Part shown: piece by piece, positions 10,007-19,894 of the stretch
How positions within the stretch are numbered: position 1 is the stretch's first letter
Layout of the letters: each line of letters opens with the position of its first letter
Program-made: the position numbers and the translations under genes
Notes under the pieces: generated by a model
Seen by the model: only the letters and a program-made list of their open reading frames with translations
What the model was told of the DNA's origin: nothing
Databases searched by the model: none
DNA from: Mycocentrospora acerina
Taxonomy: Eukaryota > Ascomycota > Dothideomycetes > Pleosporales
Assembly: GCA_022701365.1 (NCBI GenBank)
Contig: JAKUHH010000396.1
Location: 62,001-126,000, forward strand
Reading direction: 5' to 3'
DNA: 64,000 nt

Positions 10007-11283
10007 GATGCGGCCGCTGTGCTGGGTGCAGGCCAATCAGACGGGGGGGATGCCGGGGGCGTGCAGCTGGTGGGCGATGACGCGCTGGGCTTTGGAATCC
10101 TGCAGCCGGCGGGCCTGGCAAATGGGCAGCAATGCAAAGGGGCGGCGATTGCGACTGGCGGTGCGAGGGCGCTGGCGTGTTTCGCGCTGCAGATGGAGCG
10201 GTCCTGGGTGCGGCAGCAGGATTGGCGGGCGGGGCGCGTGTCAATCAATGGCCGAGTTGGAACGTGTTGGAGCGTGTTAGTGTATGTAGCGGCTAGGGAA
10301 TATAGAGCGCCGGCGTTGTCGTCGTCGTTGTGGTCGTGGTGGGCGAGGGCGTCGTCTTTTGCTTAATTTTATTTTTGATTTGCTCGCAGGAGGGAGGGAG
10401 GGCGTGGCGGACGGGCAGGAGGCAGCGAGGCAGGCAGGTGGACGTGGACAGCAGGCAGGCAGTGAGTGGACAGCGGCAGTCGACGGCGACAGCAGCACAC
10501 GGCACACACAGCAGACGGGAGTCAAGAGCCAGAGGTCGGTAGGGCGGTGCCTGTCGAACCAGACGCAGGCGCAGGAGCGGCGAGGGCTTTTGAAGCGGGC
10601 TCTGGGTCTGGGACGGAGCTCGTGTTGGTAGCTAGTGCTCTTGATTCAGCATGCGTCACGGGTCGTACCAATTCGCTGTGCTAAGAGCCCCCGAGCCCTC
10701 AAGCCCTCAAGCCCCCAAGCCCCTGGAGACCCGGCGTGGGAAAGGAGATGCTGGTCGCTGTGGGGAGCTCGCATCACGCAGCACGCAGCACGCATCACGC
10801 ACCCATCGCGCCGCCGCCATGCACGACGCAGGGCAGCCTCTATGGACTATAGTACGGCTAGTGCCAGCCCTCCCCGTCTTGGTCTCCGTCCATGTCTCTG
10901 CCTGTGCCTGTGCCTCTGCCTCTGCCTTGCCTGAGCCTGCCACTGCCACTGCCACTGCCACTGCTACTGCCACTGCTACTGCCACTGCCGCTGCCACCGG
11001 TACCAATGCTCATGATACTGCCATTGACACCCATGCCTGCCAACACCATCCCCCTTTCTCCACCCATGCAGAGTGCCTACCCAATCTCCTGCCCAAATTC
11101 ATCATTGCTCAAATAACACCTCATCAAACACAGCCGCGGTCCCCGCCCAGCTCGGCCGCCAGCCTAGCGCCAACCTTTTCACAACTGTGATTGCGGGGAA
11201 GACCCTGATCCCGACTTGCATTATTCCTGCCAACGCCTCTTCCATCAGCCTCCCCTCGCCCTCTCGTCAGCCCTCACCACACA
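10007..11283. promoter_or_regulatory. Divergent intergenic region pal1 / med31
   Basis: 1.28 kb with no conserved coding potential. It holds a T-rich step near 10360-10380, a Gly/Arg-type G-rich stretch to 10620, and a hexanucleotide repeat at 10896-10997. Long open frames here come from composition bias. Probably 5' UTRs and promoters of both genes. Confidence 0.55.
10896..10997. repeat. TGCCTC/TGCCAC hexanucleotide repeat
   Basis: tgcctg, tgcctc, then tgccac and tgctac hexamers in tandem for about 100 bp with point variants and no coding support. Confidence 0.9.
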
Positions 11284-11779
11284 ATGGACCCCCCACCTCC
11301 CCAAGACAGCGACGTGCCACGCTTTGGTGGATACACGCGCTTCGAGCTCGAACTCGAGGTCCGCTTCTCTCCCCGTCCGCCCATGACCCGCGTCGTCGCG
11401 TCTGCTCGTTCGAGCACTAACTCGCTCCTCCCAGTTTGTGCAGTGCCTCGCTAATCCCGCCTATCTCAATTACCTTGCAACCCAAAAGATGTTTGACAAG
11501 CCAGACTTTGTGGCCTACCTCAGCTACCTGCAGTACTTCAAAGACCCAGGCTATGCAAAATTCCTGCAGTACGTACATGATGATGCCCCCAATCCAAAGC
11601 TTGTTCGTTGCCCGGCCCTGCTGACTGACCATGTGTGGTGCAGCCACCCTGGCCCGACACTACAGGCGCTAGAGCTCCTTCAGCAGGAGCGATTTCGGCG
11701 CGAGATACTCGCTCCCGGACTGGTGAACAAGTTGGTTATCGAGGGCCAGAGGAATGCAGTACCCAGCCAGAGAGATTAA
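11284..11779 (+). CDS. med31: Mediator subunit 31 (Soh1)
   Basis: Exons 11284..11358, 11435..11568 and 11644..11779 give 114 residues, the usual length. MED31 is a subunit of the Mediator middle module and acts with RNA polymerase II. The joined protein reads RFELELEFVQCLANPAYLNYLATQ, then DKPDFVAYLSYLQYFKDPGYAKFL, then PGPTLQALELLQQERFRREIL, almost the entire family signature. The second donor (GTACGT at 11569) was chosen over the GTACAT 4 bp downstream because only it puts PGPTLQALELL in frame. Introns are 76 and 75 nt. The tail beyond VIEGQRN is short and unconserved. Divergent from pal1. Confidence 0.97.
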
Positions 11780-12114
11780 CTCTAAAATAACAGCCTAACC
11801 TCTGTGCTACAAGGATGCTAATGTGTAGTCATCAAGGCGAGGCCAAGCACCAACAACACTCTACAATTACAAAGGAAAGTTTAACCATTTCTTCTCGGTA
11901 CAAAAGTGAGAGATCTACAATTACCAAGGAAAGTTTAACCATTTCTTCTCTGTACAAAAGTAAGACGCCTAGCACCACCAACATCACCCAACAATTACAA
12001 AGAAATGTTTAACCACTTCTTCTCGGTACAAAAGTGAGAGGAGTTTCATTACTGCTGTCATTACCCCAGCGACTACTTGCACCAACCACAGTGACACCAC
12101 ACTGGCACCACCAT
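11780..12114. other. Convergent spacer with a triple 54-bp repeat
   Basis: 335 bp between the MED31 stop and the FAD monooxygenase stop. Over half is the tandem repeat described next; no gene. Confidence 0.7.
11861..12041. repeat. Three copies of a ~50-bp unit (acaattac...gtacaaaagtgagag)
   Basis: Copies begin at about 11861, 11915 and 11990. The core is acaattacaaaggaaagttt, then aaccatttcttctcggtac, then aaaagtgagag. Copies 1 and 2 are directly abutting (period 54); copy 3 follows a 24-bp insert. Copies differ at a few positions (cggtac/ctgtac, gtgag/gtaag). Confidence 0.9.
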
Positions 12115-13457
12115 TCAATCCAATCGTGCGTATTCAGGCAACTTAAATCCATCGTCATTCTCCTCCGGGCTCACATTCACCCCCGACCCCCTCCCGATCC
12201 ATGGCACTGCCTTGGCAACCGCCACAAACGTCGAGACTGTCGACGCAAACGATTGTAGCAACCATCTCTTCAATGCCGTCTCCGGATGCAGCACCCCCGG
12301 AACAATGGACGGGAGCTGTTGAACCTTTTCTACAAACGGGCGCAACGTGCTCTCGTACGCCTCAAGTGCCTTGGATGGATGCTCACCCTCACCAAGCTTG
12401 CTTAATTCGCCTGCCAGGACATATCCTCCGATGATAGCTAGAGAAGTGCCCATGCCTATCATCAGTCAGACCAATTGTCAAAACAAAAGCCACCAGATTG
12501 AAATAATAATAATAGGGACGAAAATAACCTACCCGTAAAAGGTGTCGGTGCATACCCAGCATCTCCCAAGCAGACCACGCGAGAATTAGACCATTTGGTC
12601 ATCCTGATCTGTTGAATGGCTTGGAAGTAAAAGTCGGGGGCTTGGCTCATGGCGTCCAACAGCCGCTGCGACTCCCATCCTGCATCCGCAAACTCCTTCC
12701 TCACAAGCTCTTCTTGTGTCTTTCGGTCACTTCTCGTCGCCTGCTGCCATGCCATTCTCTGAGCATCATTGTAGGGCATTAGAGTGAACCCTGCCCTAGA
12801 CGTGCCGTGGGGATCGGGCCGGATGGTGACAAGTCGTGACCTGAGGGCTATGTAAATGTTCCACAAGTCGTTGTCTCTGGGGAGACGTGGGACTGTAAAG
12901 TAAATGGCATATGCATCTTTGTCGACAACGGTGACACTTTCTGGCGCGAAACATTGCTTCCTCACTTTTGACCATTGGCCGTCTGCTGCGACCAAGAGAT
13001 CAAACTCTTGCTCTTTCCCATTGTTCAACCTGACTTTTACAACATCGCTGTTGTTTGTGATGACCTCATCAATCGTGGTGCCAAACACATAGTCCACGCC
13101 TGGAAGATTTTTCGACGCCTCGTACAGAAGCGCCGCCAAATCTCCTCTCAGAATCTCATACTCGGATGTAGGACTGGCTATGGACCCCTCGGTGACAGGA
13201 AAGCTGGCAAACGGGCGCCCCGTCTGGCCGATGAACTGCGTCCCCTTTTCTGTGGTGTTGAATTTGCGGAATTCTTCAATGAGCCCCATCTTCTTAATGA
13301 CTGTAATGGCACGGCCCTGCATGTCCACATTCTGCCCATGGGGCAGGAGAGAGGCCGTCTTTTCCACAATGGTGACATGCGCGCCTATCTTGGACAAATG
13401 CCATGCCAGTACAGGTCCGGCAATACCTGCCCCACTGATCAGGACACGGAGAGGCAT
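12115..13457 (-). CDS. FAD-dependent monooxygenase (PHBH-type aromatic hydroxylase fold)
   Basis: Exons 13457..12533 and 12455..12115 give 421 residues; the intron (GTAGGT...TAG, 77 nt) is phase 1 and rebuilds PTPFTGMGTSLAI. The family uses FAD and NAD(P)H to hydroxylate aromatic or polyketide substrates. Motifs: GxGxxG dinucleotide fold at residues 9-14 (VLISGAGIAGPVLAWHLSK) with the following acidic VEK; LLVAADGQWSKVR (DG motif); CLGDAGYAPTPFTGMG (GD motif, FAD ribityl). All three flavin motifs are intact. No secretion signal or C-terminal membrane anchor. No biosynthetic partners lie nearby, so the substrate cannot be inferred. It is bracketed by tandem arrays: a 25-bp minisatellite starts 64 bp upstream of the ATG and a 54-bp triplet lies just past the stop. 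Confidence 0.9.
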
Positions 13458-13520
13458 GTTTGGTGAAAGTGTGTGTGTGGATGTGCAGGTAGACTTGACC
13501 TTTGGTGAGAGAGCCACTGG

Positions 13521-13851
13521 GCAAGTTTTGATGAAATGATGTTGGGCAAGTATCAATGAAGTGATGTAAGGCAAGTATTAATAAAGTGATGTAAGGCAAG
13601 TATTGATAAAGTGATGTAAGGCAAGTATTAGTAAAGTGATGTAGGGCAAGTTTCAATAAAGTGATGTAAGGCAAGTATTAATAAAGTGATGTAAGGCAAG
13701 TATTAATAAAGTGATGTAAGGCAAGTATCGATGAACTAATGTAGGGCAAGTATCGATGAAGTGATGTTGGGCAAGTATCAATGAAGTGATGTAGGGCAAG
13801 TATCGATGAAGTGATGTAGGGCAAGTATCGATGAACTAATGTAGTGCAAGT
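13521..13851. repeat. 25-bp minisatellite, 13 complete copies without indels
   Basis: Units start exactly every 25 bp from 13521 to 13821, with a 6-bp partial copy (gcaagt) at 13846. Consensus: gcaagtatnaataaagtgat followed by gtaag or gtagg. Two kinds of variant recur: ataaagtgat versus atgaactaat, and gtaag versus gtagg/gttgg. It lies in the upstream region of the FAD monooxygenase. Confidence 0.97.
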
Positions 13852-14252
13852 GAAGCGAACCTTGCCCCTTCAAATAGTGCCCATTTTGCGGCAACGCAAA
13901 CTACTCGGCGACGCCCTACTAGTCCCCTCTGTCGCACAAGTTGGCGTTTTGGCGTTGTTCTGGCCAATGCAGGTGAGATGCCTTGACGAGTACATGGACG
14001 CCTTAAAGGCTTGCTAAAGCTTAGCGACGCTTGGTTGGTCAACGATGCACACGCGCGTCCAAGAGTGTGCTTTTTCAACGGCATCATATGCGTCACCGTC
14101 CGTGTAATCGGGTTAACCTGGGGGCCTGGCAGCGGAGGTCGGGAGTCCGACAACTTCATCGCCGCAACGCCGACTCCGACAAGGGCACGAACCTCTCTGC
14201 ATGTAGATGGTAGTTAAATTTGCTGCCGATTACAACACCTTGATAGCTTTTG

Positions 14253-14416
14253 CACGTGGGGTTGCAGATTACTTCCTGTCGCGTACGAGTACATCAGTCT
14301 ACTAGCCTCACAGCTAGAGATCAATTGGTTTTTAGTCGTGGCACTTCCCCCCCATTCTTGCACAGCCATTTACTGTTCTCGGAGCAGACTCCCACGTGTA
14401 GGAGCTATATCACGTG
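14253..14416. promoter_or_regulatory. Three CACGTG (E-box) hexamers
   Basis: Perfect CACGTG at 14253-14258, 14393-14398 and 14411-14416. bHLH factors (Cbf1/Pho4/SREBP-like) bind this sequence in fungi. The last two lie 18 bp apart and about 105-125 bp upstream of the TBC gene start. Confidence 0.5.
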
Positions 14417-14518
14417 CTCACCCCCACTTCGCGCCATCGTATCGCAGCACGAGACGCCCTGAGCCGCCATCAGGGTACTACTCCCATCTGCAATTGCTCG
14501 TTTCTACTGCTCACCGCT

Positions 14519-17006
14519 ATGCGATCCGTGTCGGAGGTTGAGTGAGTGTTTTGACGCGTCTATCGTCATCCAGCATTGCTGACACAGACAGGAAGCATTG
14601 GCGGCAGCTCGACGACTTTCACTCCTTGACCGATCTAAAGATACACGTCTCCTCGCACAAGGAGCCACAGATCACCGCGGGGCTCCGTTCTGTGTGCTGG
14701 AAGGTACGTCCGATGCTCCTTCCATCACGGTAGCCTCCAAACTCAATACCTAGCCAGATATTTCTTGTCTTCAAGACACTCGACCGTTCATCATGGCCAA
14801 CCCACCTCGCCGACTCGCGCAGGACCTACGAGTCTCTGCGTATGCACTATCTCCGCGCAATACAAAACCCAGATGAATTCGAGTCTTCTGCAGATCCTCT
14901 GACTGAAAACGACGAGGTACTTACACCTCTTCACGCCGCCCACTTGGAGCATGCGGTATGTTGACAAGTACTAAGCCTTGAAAGTCCCCATGGGAGGCCC
15001 TCCGAGCCGATGAAAACCTCCGTGCAGAAATCTTCCAAGACATCGAGCGATGTATGCCGGAAAATGTGTACTTCCGCCAGCCTGCAACCCAGAACATGAT
15101 GCTGGACATACTATTCGTGTGGTGTAAGATGCACCCAACAATCGGGTACAGGCAGGGCATGCATGAGATTTTGGCACCGTTGCTGTGGGTCGTGGAAAGA
15201 GACGCTGTGGATATGGCGGGTACAAAACCCAGTTCTAGCGATCGCACACTTGCAGATATCCTCGACTCCAAGTACATCGAACACGACACGCATACTTTGT
15301 TTTCGCTCATTATGCAAAAGGCAAAGCTGTTCTATGCACCTGCAGAGGCAGGGTCCACAGCCAACGATACGCCCATGCTCATTCGAAGCTCGAGAATCTT
15401 TGACTTGTATCTACCCAAGGTTGATCCAGAGCTCTCGGCCCATCTAGTGAAGCTTGAGATTGTGCCCCAGATATTTCTCTTGTAAGCCTTCTGCTATTTT
15501 TGTCAACAGCAGCTGACGAGATGTAGACGCTGGATACGCCTTTTGTTTGGGCGCGAGTTTTCTCTCGACTCAGTGTTCGACATGTGGGATGCAATGTTCG
15601 CCATCGATTCGACCTTGGAGATTGTCGACATGATTTCGATAGCCATGCTCCTACGGATACGCTGGGACCTGATTGCAGCCGATACTAACGAGGCTTTCTC
15701 GCTCTTGTTGCGATACCCTGAGCCATCCGCGCCCGCCTATTCTTTCATCAAAGATGCGTTGTACCTACGCGATCATCTCACTCCTCAGGGTGGTGCCGAG
15801 ATTGTCACGCGCTACGGGAAACAAGCGCCTCTGATGGTCGAGCCTGAAACAGTGATGAACACACGCACGCCTTCTTCTACCTCTCCCCCACGAAATTCTA
15901 CACCGAGTCGAACCAGGCAGAGCTTGAGATCGCCTACAAGCTTTGTAGGCCAGCAGGGAGCTGGAATCGAGGCTTTACTCCAAGGCGCCGCCAAGAACGT
16001 CCTAGAGCGTGGGTCTCAATGGGGCGTCGGAAAGGTCATCCGGGACGCAGTAGGTGAAGTAAAGAAGAACGTCGAGGCATATCAGTCGGGCGCCTCTTCC
16101 GGACAGGCGACTCCTAGGTCGGGAGGAAGAGAGTTTCGAAAGCCCGGTCAATTTGGTGGCTCAGATATTACACGGCCCGGTCTGCCACGATTGCACTCGG
16201 AAAATGCGTTGAGAAAGATTGAGGAGTTGGAAAGGAGAAACAAGAACTTGGCAAAGATGCTGGAAACCGCCGTGGGCGAGCTTTGGGAGCATCATAGAGA
16301 GCGGAACGAGGAACTCAAGAAGAAAGAGTATGATGACCGAGGGAATGAAGCGATGGAAGCACTTAGTCTTGCCATTGCAAAAGTACAATTTGTGCAGGTT
16401 TACTTGGAGGACTCCTCGCTCCCACTTCCCGCCGAAGAGTCGACTGAACTGGTAGCAACAGCACGAGCAGCCGCGAGTCTCGCATCGCCTCAATTACAAT
16501 CACCTACGTCTCCCGGGCCTACGGTCGATGCGCCGTCAACCCCAAGCTTGACCATTACTCCATCCACAACCCTGGCAACACAAGCAGTAGCTGATGCGTC
16601 TGAACTTGGCCCTGTAGATTCGCCCCCACCTGCGCCTGTGCCGGTGGCCAAACCACAGATGACGGTCAATCTCTTACCACGATCACGGCCTCAACTTACA
16701 TCATCGAACTTCTCGTGGATGCTAGGCGAAGACTCGGCATCTTCAAATTTCGCATCGGGAACAGCACATTCGACTTTCTCCTCGGATGAAAAGCGACGCA
16801 TGAAAGGCAAAGGGTTTCTTTTCGGCGATGAGGACGATGATGACAGCAGTAGTGTGAAGGACGGGAAGAGAGGCAGTGTGGGCGGGAAGGGCGGGAAGGG
16901 CGGGTCCAAGAACGGGAAGAATGGCAAGGGAAAGCATGCACCTGAGACTGAGATTGAAGAGGAGGTAATTGATCTAGAGGATGTGGGCAAGAGGGGGGTG
17001 GTTTAG
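14519..17006 (+). CDS. TBC-domain Rab GTPase-activating protein (TBC1D5-like)
   Basis: Five exons: 14519..14541, 14592..14703, 14758..14916, 14985..15481 and 15527..17006, giving 756 residues. TBC proteins speed GTP hydrolysis by Rab GTPases. The domain spans about residues 35-330: GLRSVCWKIFLVFKTLD; the arginine finger I114-FQ-D117-IE-R120; the glutamine finger in GYRQGMHE (Q155); then FDLYLPKVDPELSAHL, FLLRWIRLLFGREF and VFDMWDAMFA. Both catalytic fingers are intact, so it should be active. C-terminal half: Ser/Pro-rich linker, a coiled coil (RKIEELERRNKNLAKMLE, about 455-475), and a Gly/Lys repeat tail (GGKGGKGGSKNGKNGKGK) before an acidic end. The TBC1D5 resemblance (retromer/Rab7 pathway) is inferred from domain layout. 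Exon 1 is 23 nt. Confidence 0.9.
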
Positions 17007-17484
17007 AGGCGTGAGATGCAGAGCGCACAATGACGCATGAGGGGCTGCGCGAAACGTTGAGGGTGGTGGGCTGTTTCGAAAAAAAGGCCTTTGAACGTTA
17101 TTGTACAGGTTTTGTTTCAGCACGAAGACGGCACAATCAAAGCCTCAACAAGGAGCAGCAAAATTTGTATTCCGACAATTGATTTAATCGATTGATTGAT
17201 TTTCAGATATTCTCAGATCCTCCAAGCGAACCCCGCAGTCCAACTAAACTTCTTGTGCGAATGACGGGTGTTGGCCTAAGTTGTATCGTGGATTACATTC
17301 CGCAGAAAAGACGCCGGGTGTCGTAACCATGCAGAGGCAGCCGGTGAACCGCCATGGAATCGAATGACAAGAGAAGCGGGGGGAGTAAGACGAGTCATCA
17401 ATTCGCTTGCGTTGGTGGTAATAGCCCGTGAGATGACGAAGGATTTCTAAAGCAGCGGCAGTCAGTAAGCGTATTTTTTGTTGT

Positions 17485-17518
<34 letters not shown>

Positions 17519-17591
17519 CCACACAAAAAAAGCAGATGGGTTGTCGTAATTGTTATCGTCGTCATCAGCGGCAGCGGCAGAGGCGGGAAAA
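17007..17591. other. Spacer with CTGTTG repeat
   Basis: 585 bp between the TBC stop and the metallothionein-like stop. It carries tgattgattgatt-type sequence near 17180-17205 and a (ttgctg)n run at 17476-17518. Open frames with poly-Gln here come from the repeat and have no other support. Confidence 0.6.
17476..17518. repeat. TTGCTG/TTG microsatellite
   Basis: (ttg)3 followed by about five ttgctg units. Confidence 0.9.
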
Positions 17592-17666
17592 CTAACAGCA
17601 AGTGCAAGCGCCGGTGGGGCATTCGCAGTCGGCGCAAGTGCACCCCTTGGTCTGGCAGCCAGGCAT
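17592..17666 (-). CDS. Metallothionein-like Cys-rich peptide, 24 residues
   Basis: An ATG at 17666 opens a 24-codon frame ended by TAG at 17594-17592. Eight of 24 residues are Cys (positions 4, 9, 11, 14, 16, 21, 23, 24) in the pattern C-x4-CxC-x2-CxC-x4-CxC-C, with no aromatic or His residue. Known fungal copper metallothioneins are of the same size and style: the Neurospora one is about 25 residues with seven Cys in CxC pairs. Such peptides bind Cu(I) or Zn(II)/Cd(II) through thiolates and buffer metal in the cytosol. The frame is open upstream into Ser-rich sequence, which I read as 5' UTR because the peptide starting at this Met is compact and complete. No intron needed. Transcription evidence is lacking, so confidence is moderate. 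Confidence 0.55.
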   Translation of the reverse strand: MPGCQTKGCTCADCECPTGACTCC

Positions 17667-18762
17667 CTTGAGATTTGATTGTTGCGTCGGGGGGGACGGA
17701 ACGAAGGAACTGGAAGAGGGTAGTATGGATGATGGTGACGAAGAAGAAGAAGAAGAAAACTGGTAGATTGTAGAGAGTTTGGTCGGGCACACACGCGTTT
17801 AATGGGAAGGAGGAGGGGTAGTAGTGGAGGGGGGGGGGGAATGCGGGTCCTTTTATCTTCTTTGCATGGCCTTTTCCTACTACTACCCATCTACTTGTCT
17901 TACCTTACCTACCTTGGTCGTGTGTTTGACTCAATCACCCGCCAGACCAGACCGCTGTTTACAACTTGATACGCTTTCGGCACCGATAGCCGCTCTTGCC
18001 CTGCTGTGCCGGTTGGCTTGGAGGGGTCTATATTAGGCAGAGCGGGTGCTGGTGCTGGTGCGACGGGAAATAGAGCGGCGATGTTGGCGTGGGTGGGGGG
18101 GGCGCTATGCGAGACTCCCTGTTTGAGCAAGTTTCGTGGGACTGGCGTGTGTGGGAGAGGGCATGGTGCGAACAAGGCGGCCTACTGGACGCGGATTGGA
18201 GGGAGAGAAAGGTAGGATCTTGTATATGTGCTGGCTGGGTGGAGATGTCTGGTGGCTATGTATGCATGCATGGCGGAGTTGCGCGTAGAGGTTTTGTGGT
18301 GGGGTGACGTTTGGGTTGGCGTATCTTGTGTTTTTTGGTTGTTGGATTTTTTGTGTTTCTCTACAATAAGACGTTTGAGCGTTTTGCTGCGCGAGTCCGA
18401 TTCACAGCTTATCACGCAATTTCTTATTGATATGGTTGATGGAGCGAAATAGCGTTTAGGAAACCGCGTAGATCGAGTCTATAGACAACCTAAAACGTCA
18501 CCCTACATAGCCGCCTCTTGCCACAATCGGGTGAGAACAACTTGCTCAACCAAATGCCAAACTAGTGGGAATACATGTGTAACTGTAGACGAACACAGTA
18601 ATGTGGAGTATGCATATGCAGGGAAATACGAAGGACCTGCTTCTGGTATTTTCTCCCATTAGTCCTCAAATACCTTGAGTCGCAACGCGCAACAAGGCGA
18701 TATTATGAACTTGTTTAGTTTGCCAACATGCTAAGAATTAAATTTGAAGACTGTCAGCCCAT
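17667..18762. other. Upstream region of the metallothionein-like gene / 3' flank of the Whi5-like gene
   Basis: 1.1 kb without a convincing gene. 17690-17830 contains aag- and agg-rich purine runs, probably 5' leader of the small Cys-rich gene. A TAATATA element on the - strand lies at about 18029-18035. The last 300 bp is AT-richer 3' flank. Confidence 0.5.
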
Positions 18763-19894
18763 TCATCTTCTCCCACTCTTCAGCTCAAGCAAGCCAGTCG
18801 CAGCATCGCCCTTGACCGCTGAGCTCGCCAGATCACCCTGATATGCATGTTCCTTCAATGTTTGTAAACGTTGGTGTGCTGTTTCCTCTTCACTTCGTAT
18901 CCTCTTCCTTGCTGGTGTCATGAGTTGTTGTGGGGACACGGACTGTGGTAATTCGTCTTGCGGTTGCAATGGATAGTCATGTAGCATGCGTGACGAGACA
19001 TGTGCGCTTGAATTTGGTATTGCGAAGTGAACAGGTGCAGGACCAAGCTTCCCTATTGGCCGGAAGGGGTCGAGGTTTGCTTCCACGAAGCGAGGTTGTT
19101 GGTGACGTTGTGGTGAGGATACTGTGATATTTGGCACATGATGTGAGGTGGTTGATTCGATAGAGGATGTGATGGCCATGGAACTTGACGCGTTCGTCGA
19201 ATGCGACTCCCATGTTGAGATTATATCTGCGCCGCGCTTGTTGACTTGGTTCGTTCTGATTTTATACAGCCCGAGCTGGAGACGCGTGCGGAGAAGTTCG
19301 GCACGCGACTTCTTCGTTGGTGGGGGCTTGATGGGGGCATCGTGTTCGCTCTTCTGGCTAAAGGCTATATCGGTGTAGTCGAAGAAAGCGGAAAAGGATG
19401 CATTGCTTAGTTGCGAGGCTTGCACGGGCTCAGGCTCAGGTTCAGGTGACGAGTTGACTTCTGTAGGTGATCCAGGGTCGACCAGACCGATTGGGTTATT
19501 TTCCTGGCTGGTTAGCAATGTGCAGACGCGTCGAGCTCGGAGTGAGCCTCACTGTATGCTGCAGCATGGCAGCAGCCGTCAATCGCATCCCGGTATCCGC
19601 TAAAGGCTGGTCGCGGCCTCTTGCGAGCATCTTCGCCGTATACGCCCGCTCTGCGTCGTCTACTTCGTCGATGCTCCTTTTCCTTCCAGTCAAGTACGCG
19701 TTGGAGGCAGCAAGGTTTTCTTTCTCAGCAAACACCGAAGGCAGGTGGGAAGTTACACGCTTCAGCGAGATAGGATCTCGAGTGGTTTCAGACGGAGTAT
19801 TGGCGGTCAGATCACCTAGCACGCGTCGTGAAGGCGTTTGTAATGGCGTATGGTGTGTTGTCATAGTAGTAGCATGCGGTGATGTGGTGCTCAT
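18763..19894 (-). CDS. Whi5/Nrm1-like G1/S transcriptional repressor
   Basis: Exons 19894..19553 and 19503..18763 give 360 residues; the 49-nt intron (GTGAGG, TGCTAAC, CAG) is phase 0. Whi5 and Nrm1 bind and repress SBF/MBF transcription complexes that switch on G1/S genes. Seen: an N-terminal SRRVLGDLTANTP motif, and at about residues 180-205 the family core KKSRAELLRTRLQLGLYKIRTNQVNK, which matches the short Whi5-type helical motif. The rest is Ser/Thr/Pro-rich with many S/T-P sites (TPSRR, SPQR, TPARKR), as expected for a CDK target. Upstream are two ACGCGT boxes at 20103 and 19923, the MBF site, so it may be under MBF control like Nrm1 in yeasts. Whether it is the Whi5 or Nrm1 ortholog cannot be decided. 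Confidence 0.72.

Larger units (their letters stand above)
13458..14518. promoter_or_regulatory. Divergent region FAD monooxygenase / TBC gene
   Basis: 1.06 kb containing the minisatellite (13521-13851), then about 370 bp without recognisable content, then three CACGTG hexamers at 14253, 14393 and 14411 close to the TBC start. Confidence 0.6.

Noticed and set aside
10651..11190. Frames of up to 179 codons on + strand rich in Pro, Ala and Thr
   Set aside because: Produced by the TGCCTC/TGCCAC repeat and C-rich leader; no conserved segment.
13294..13674. Open frame through the 25-bp minisatellite with a 25-residue periodic peptide
   Set aside because: Periodicity follows from the repeat (25 is not a multiple of 3, so all frames cycle); it overlaps the monooxygenase start and has no independent support.
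13521..13851. CRISPR-like array
   Set aside because: Repeats are directly abutting without unique spacers, and the genome is eukaryotic.
14917..14955. Extending TBC exon 3 to a later GTATGT donor
   Set aside because: The remaining intron would be only about 29 nt, too short for splicing; the earlier donor at 14917 gives 68 nt and the conserved DESPW join.
17244..17522. Poly-Gln small protein on the - strand
   Set aside because: The Gln run is the TTGCTG microsatellite; the rest shows no conservation, and it is likely the 3' flank of the metallothionein-like gene.
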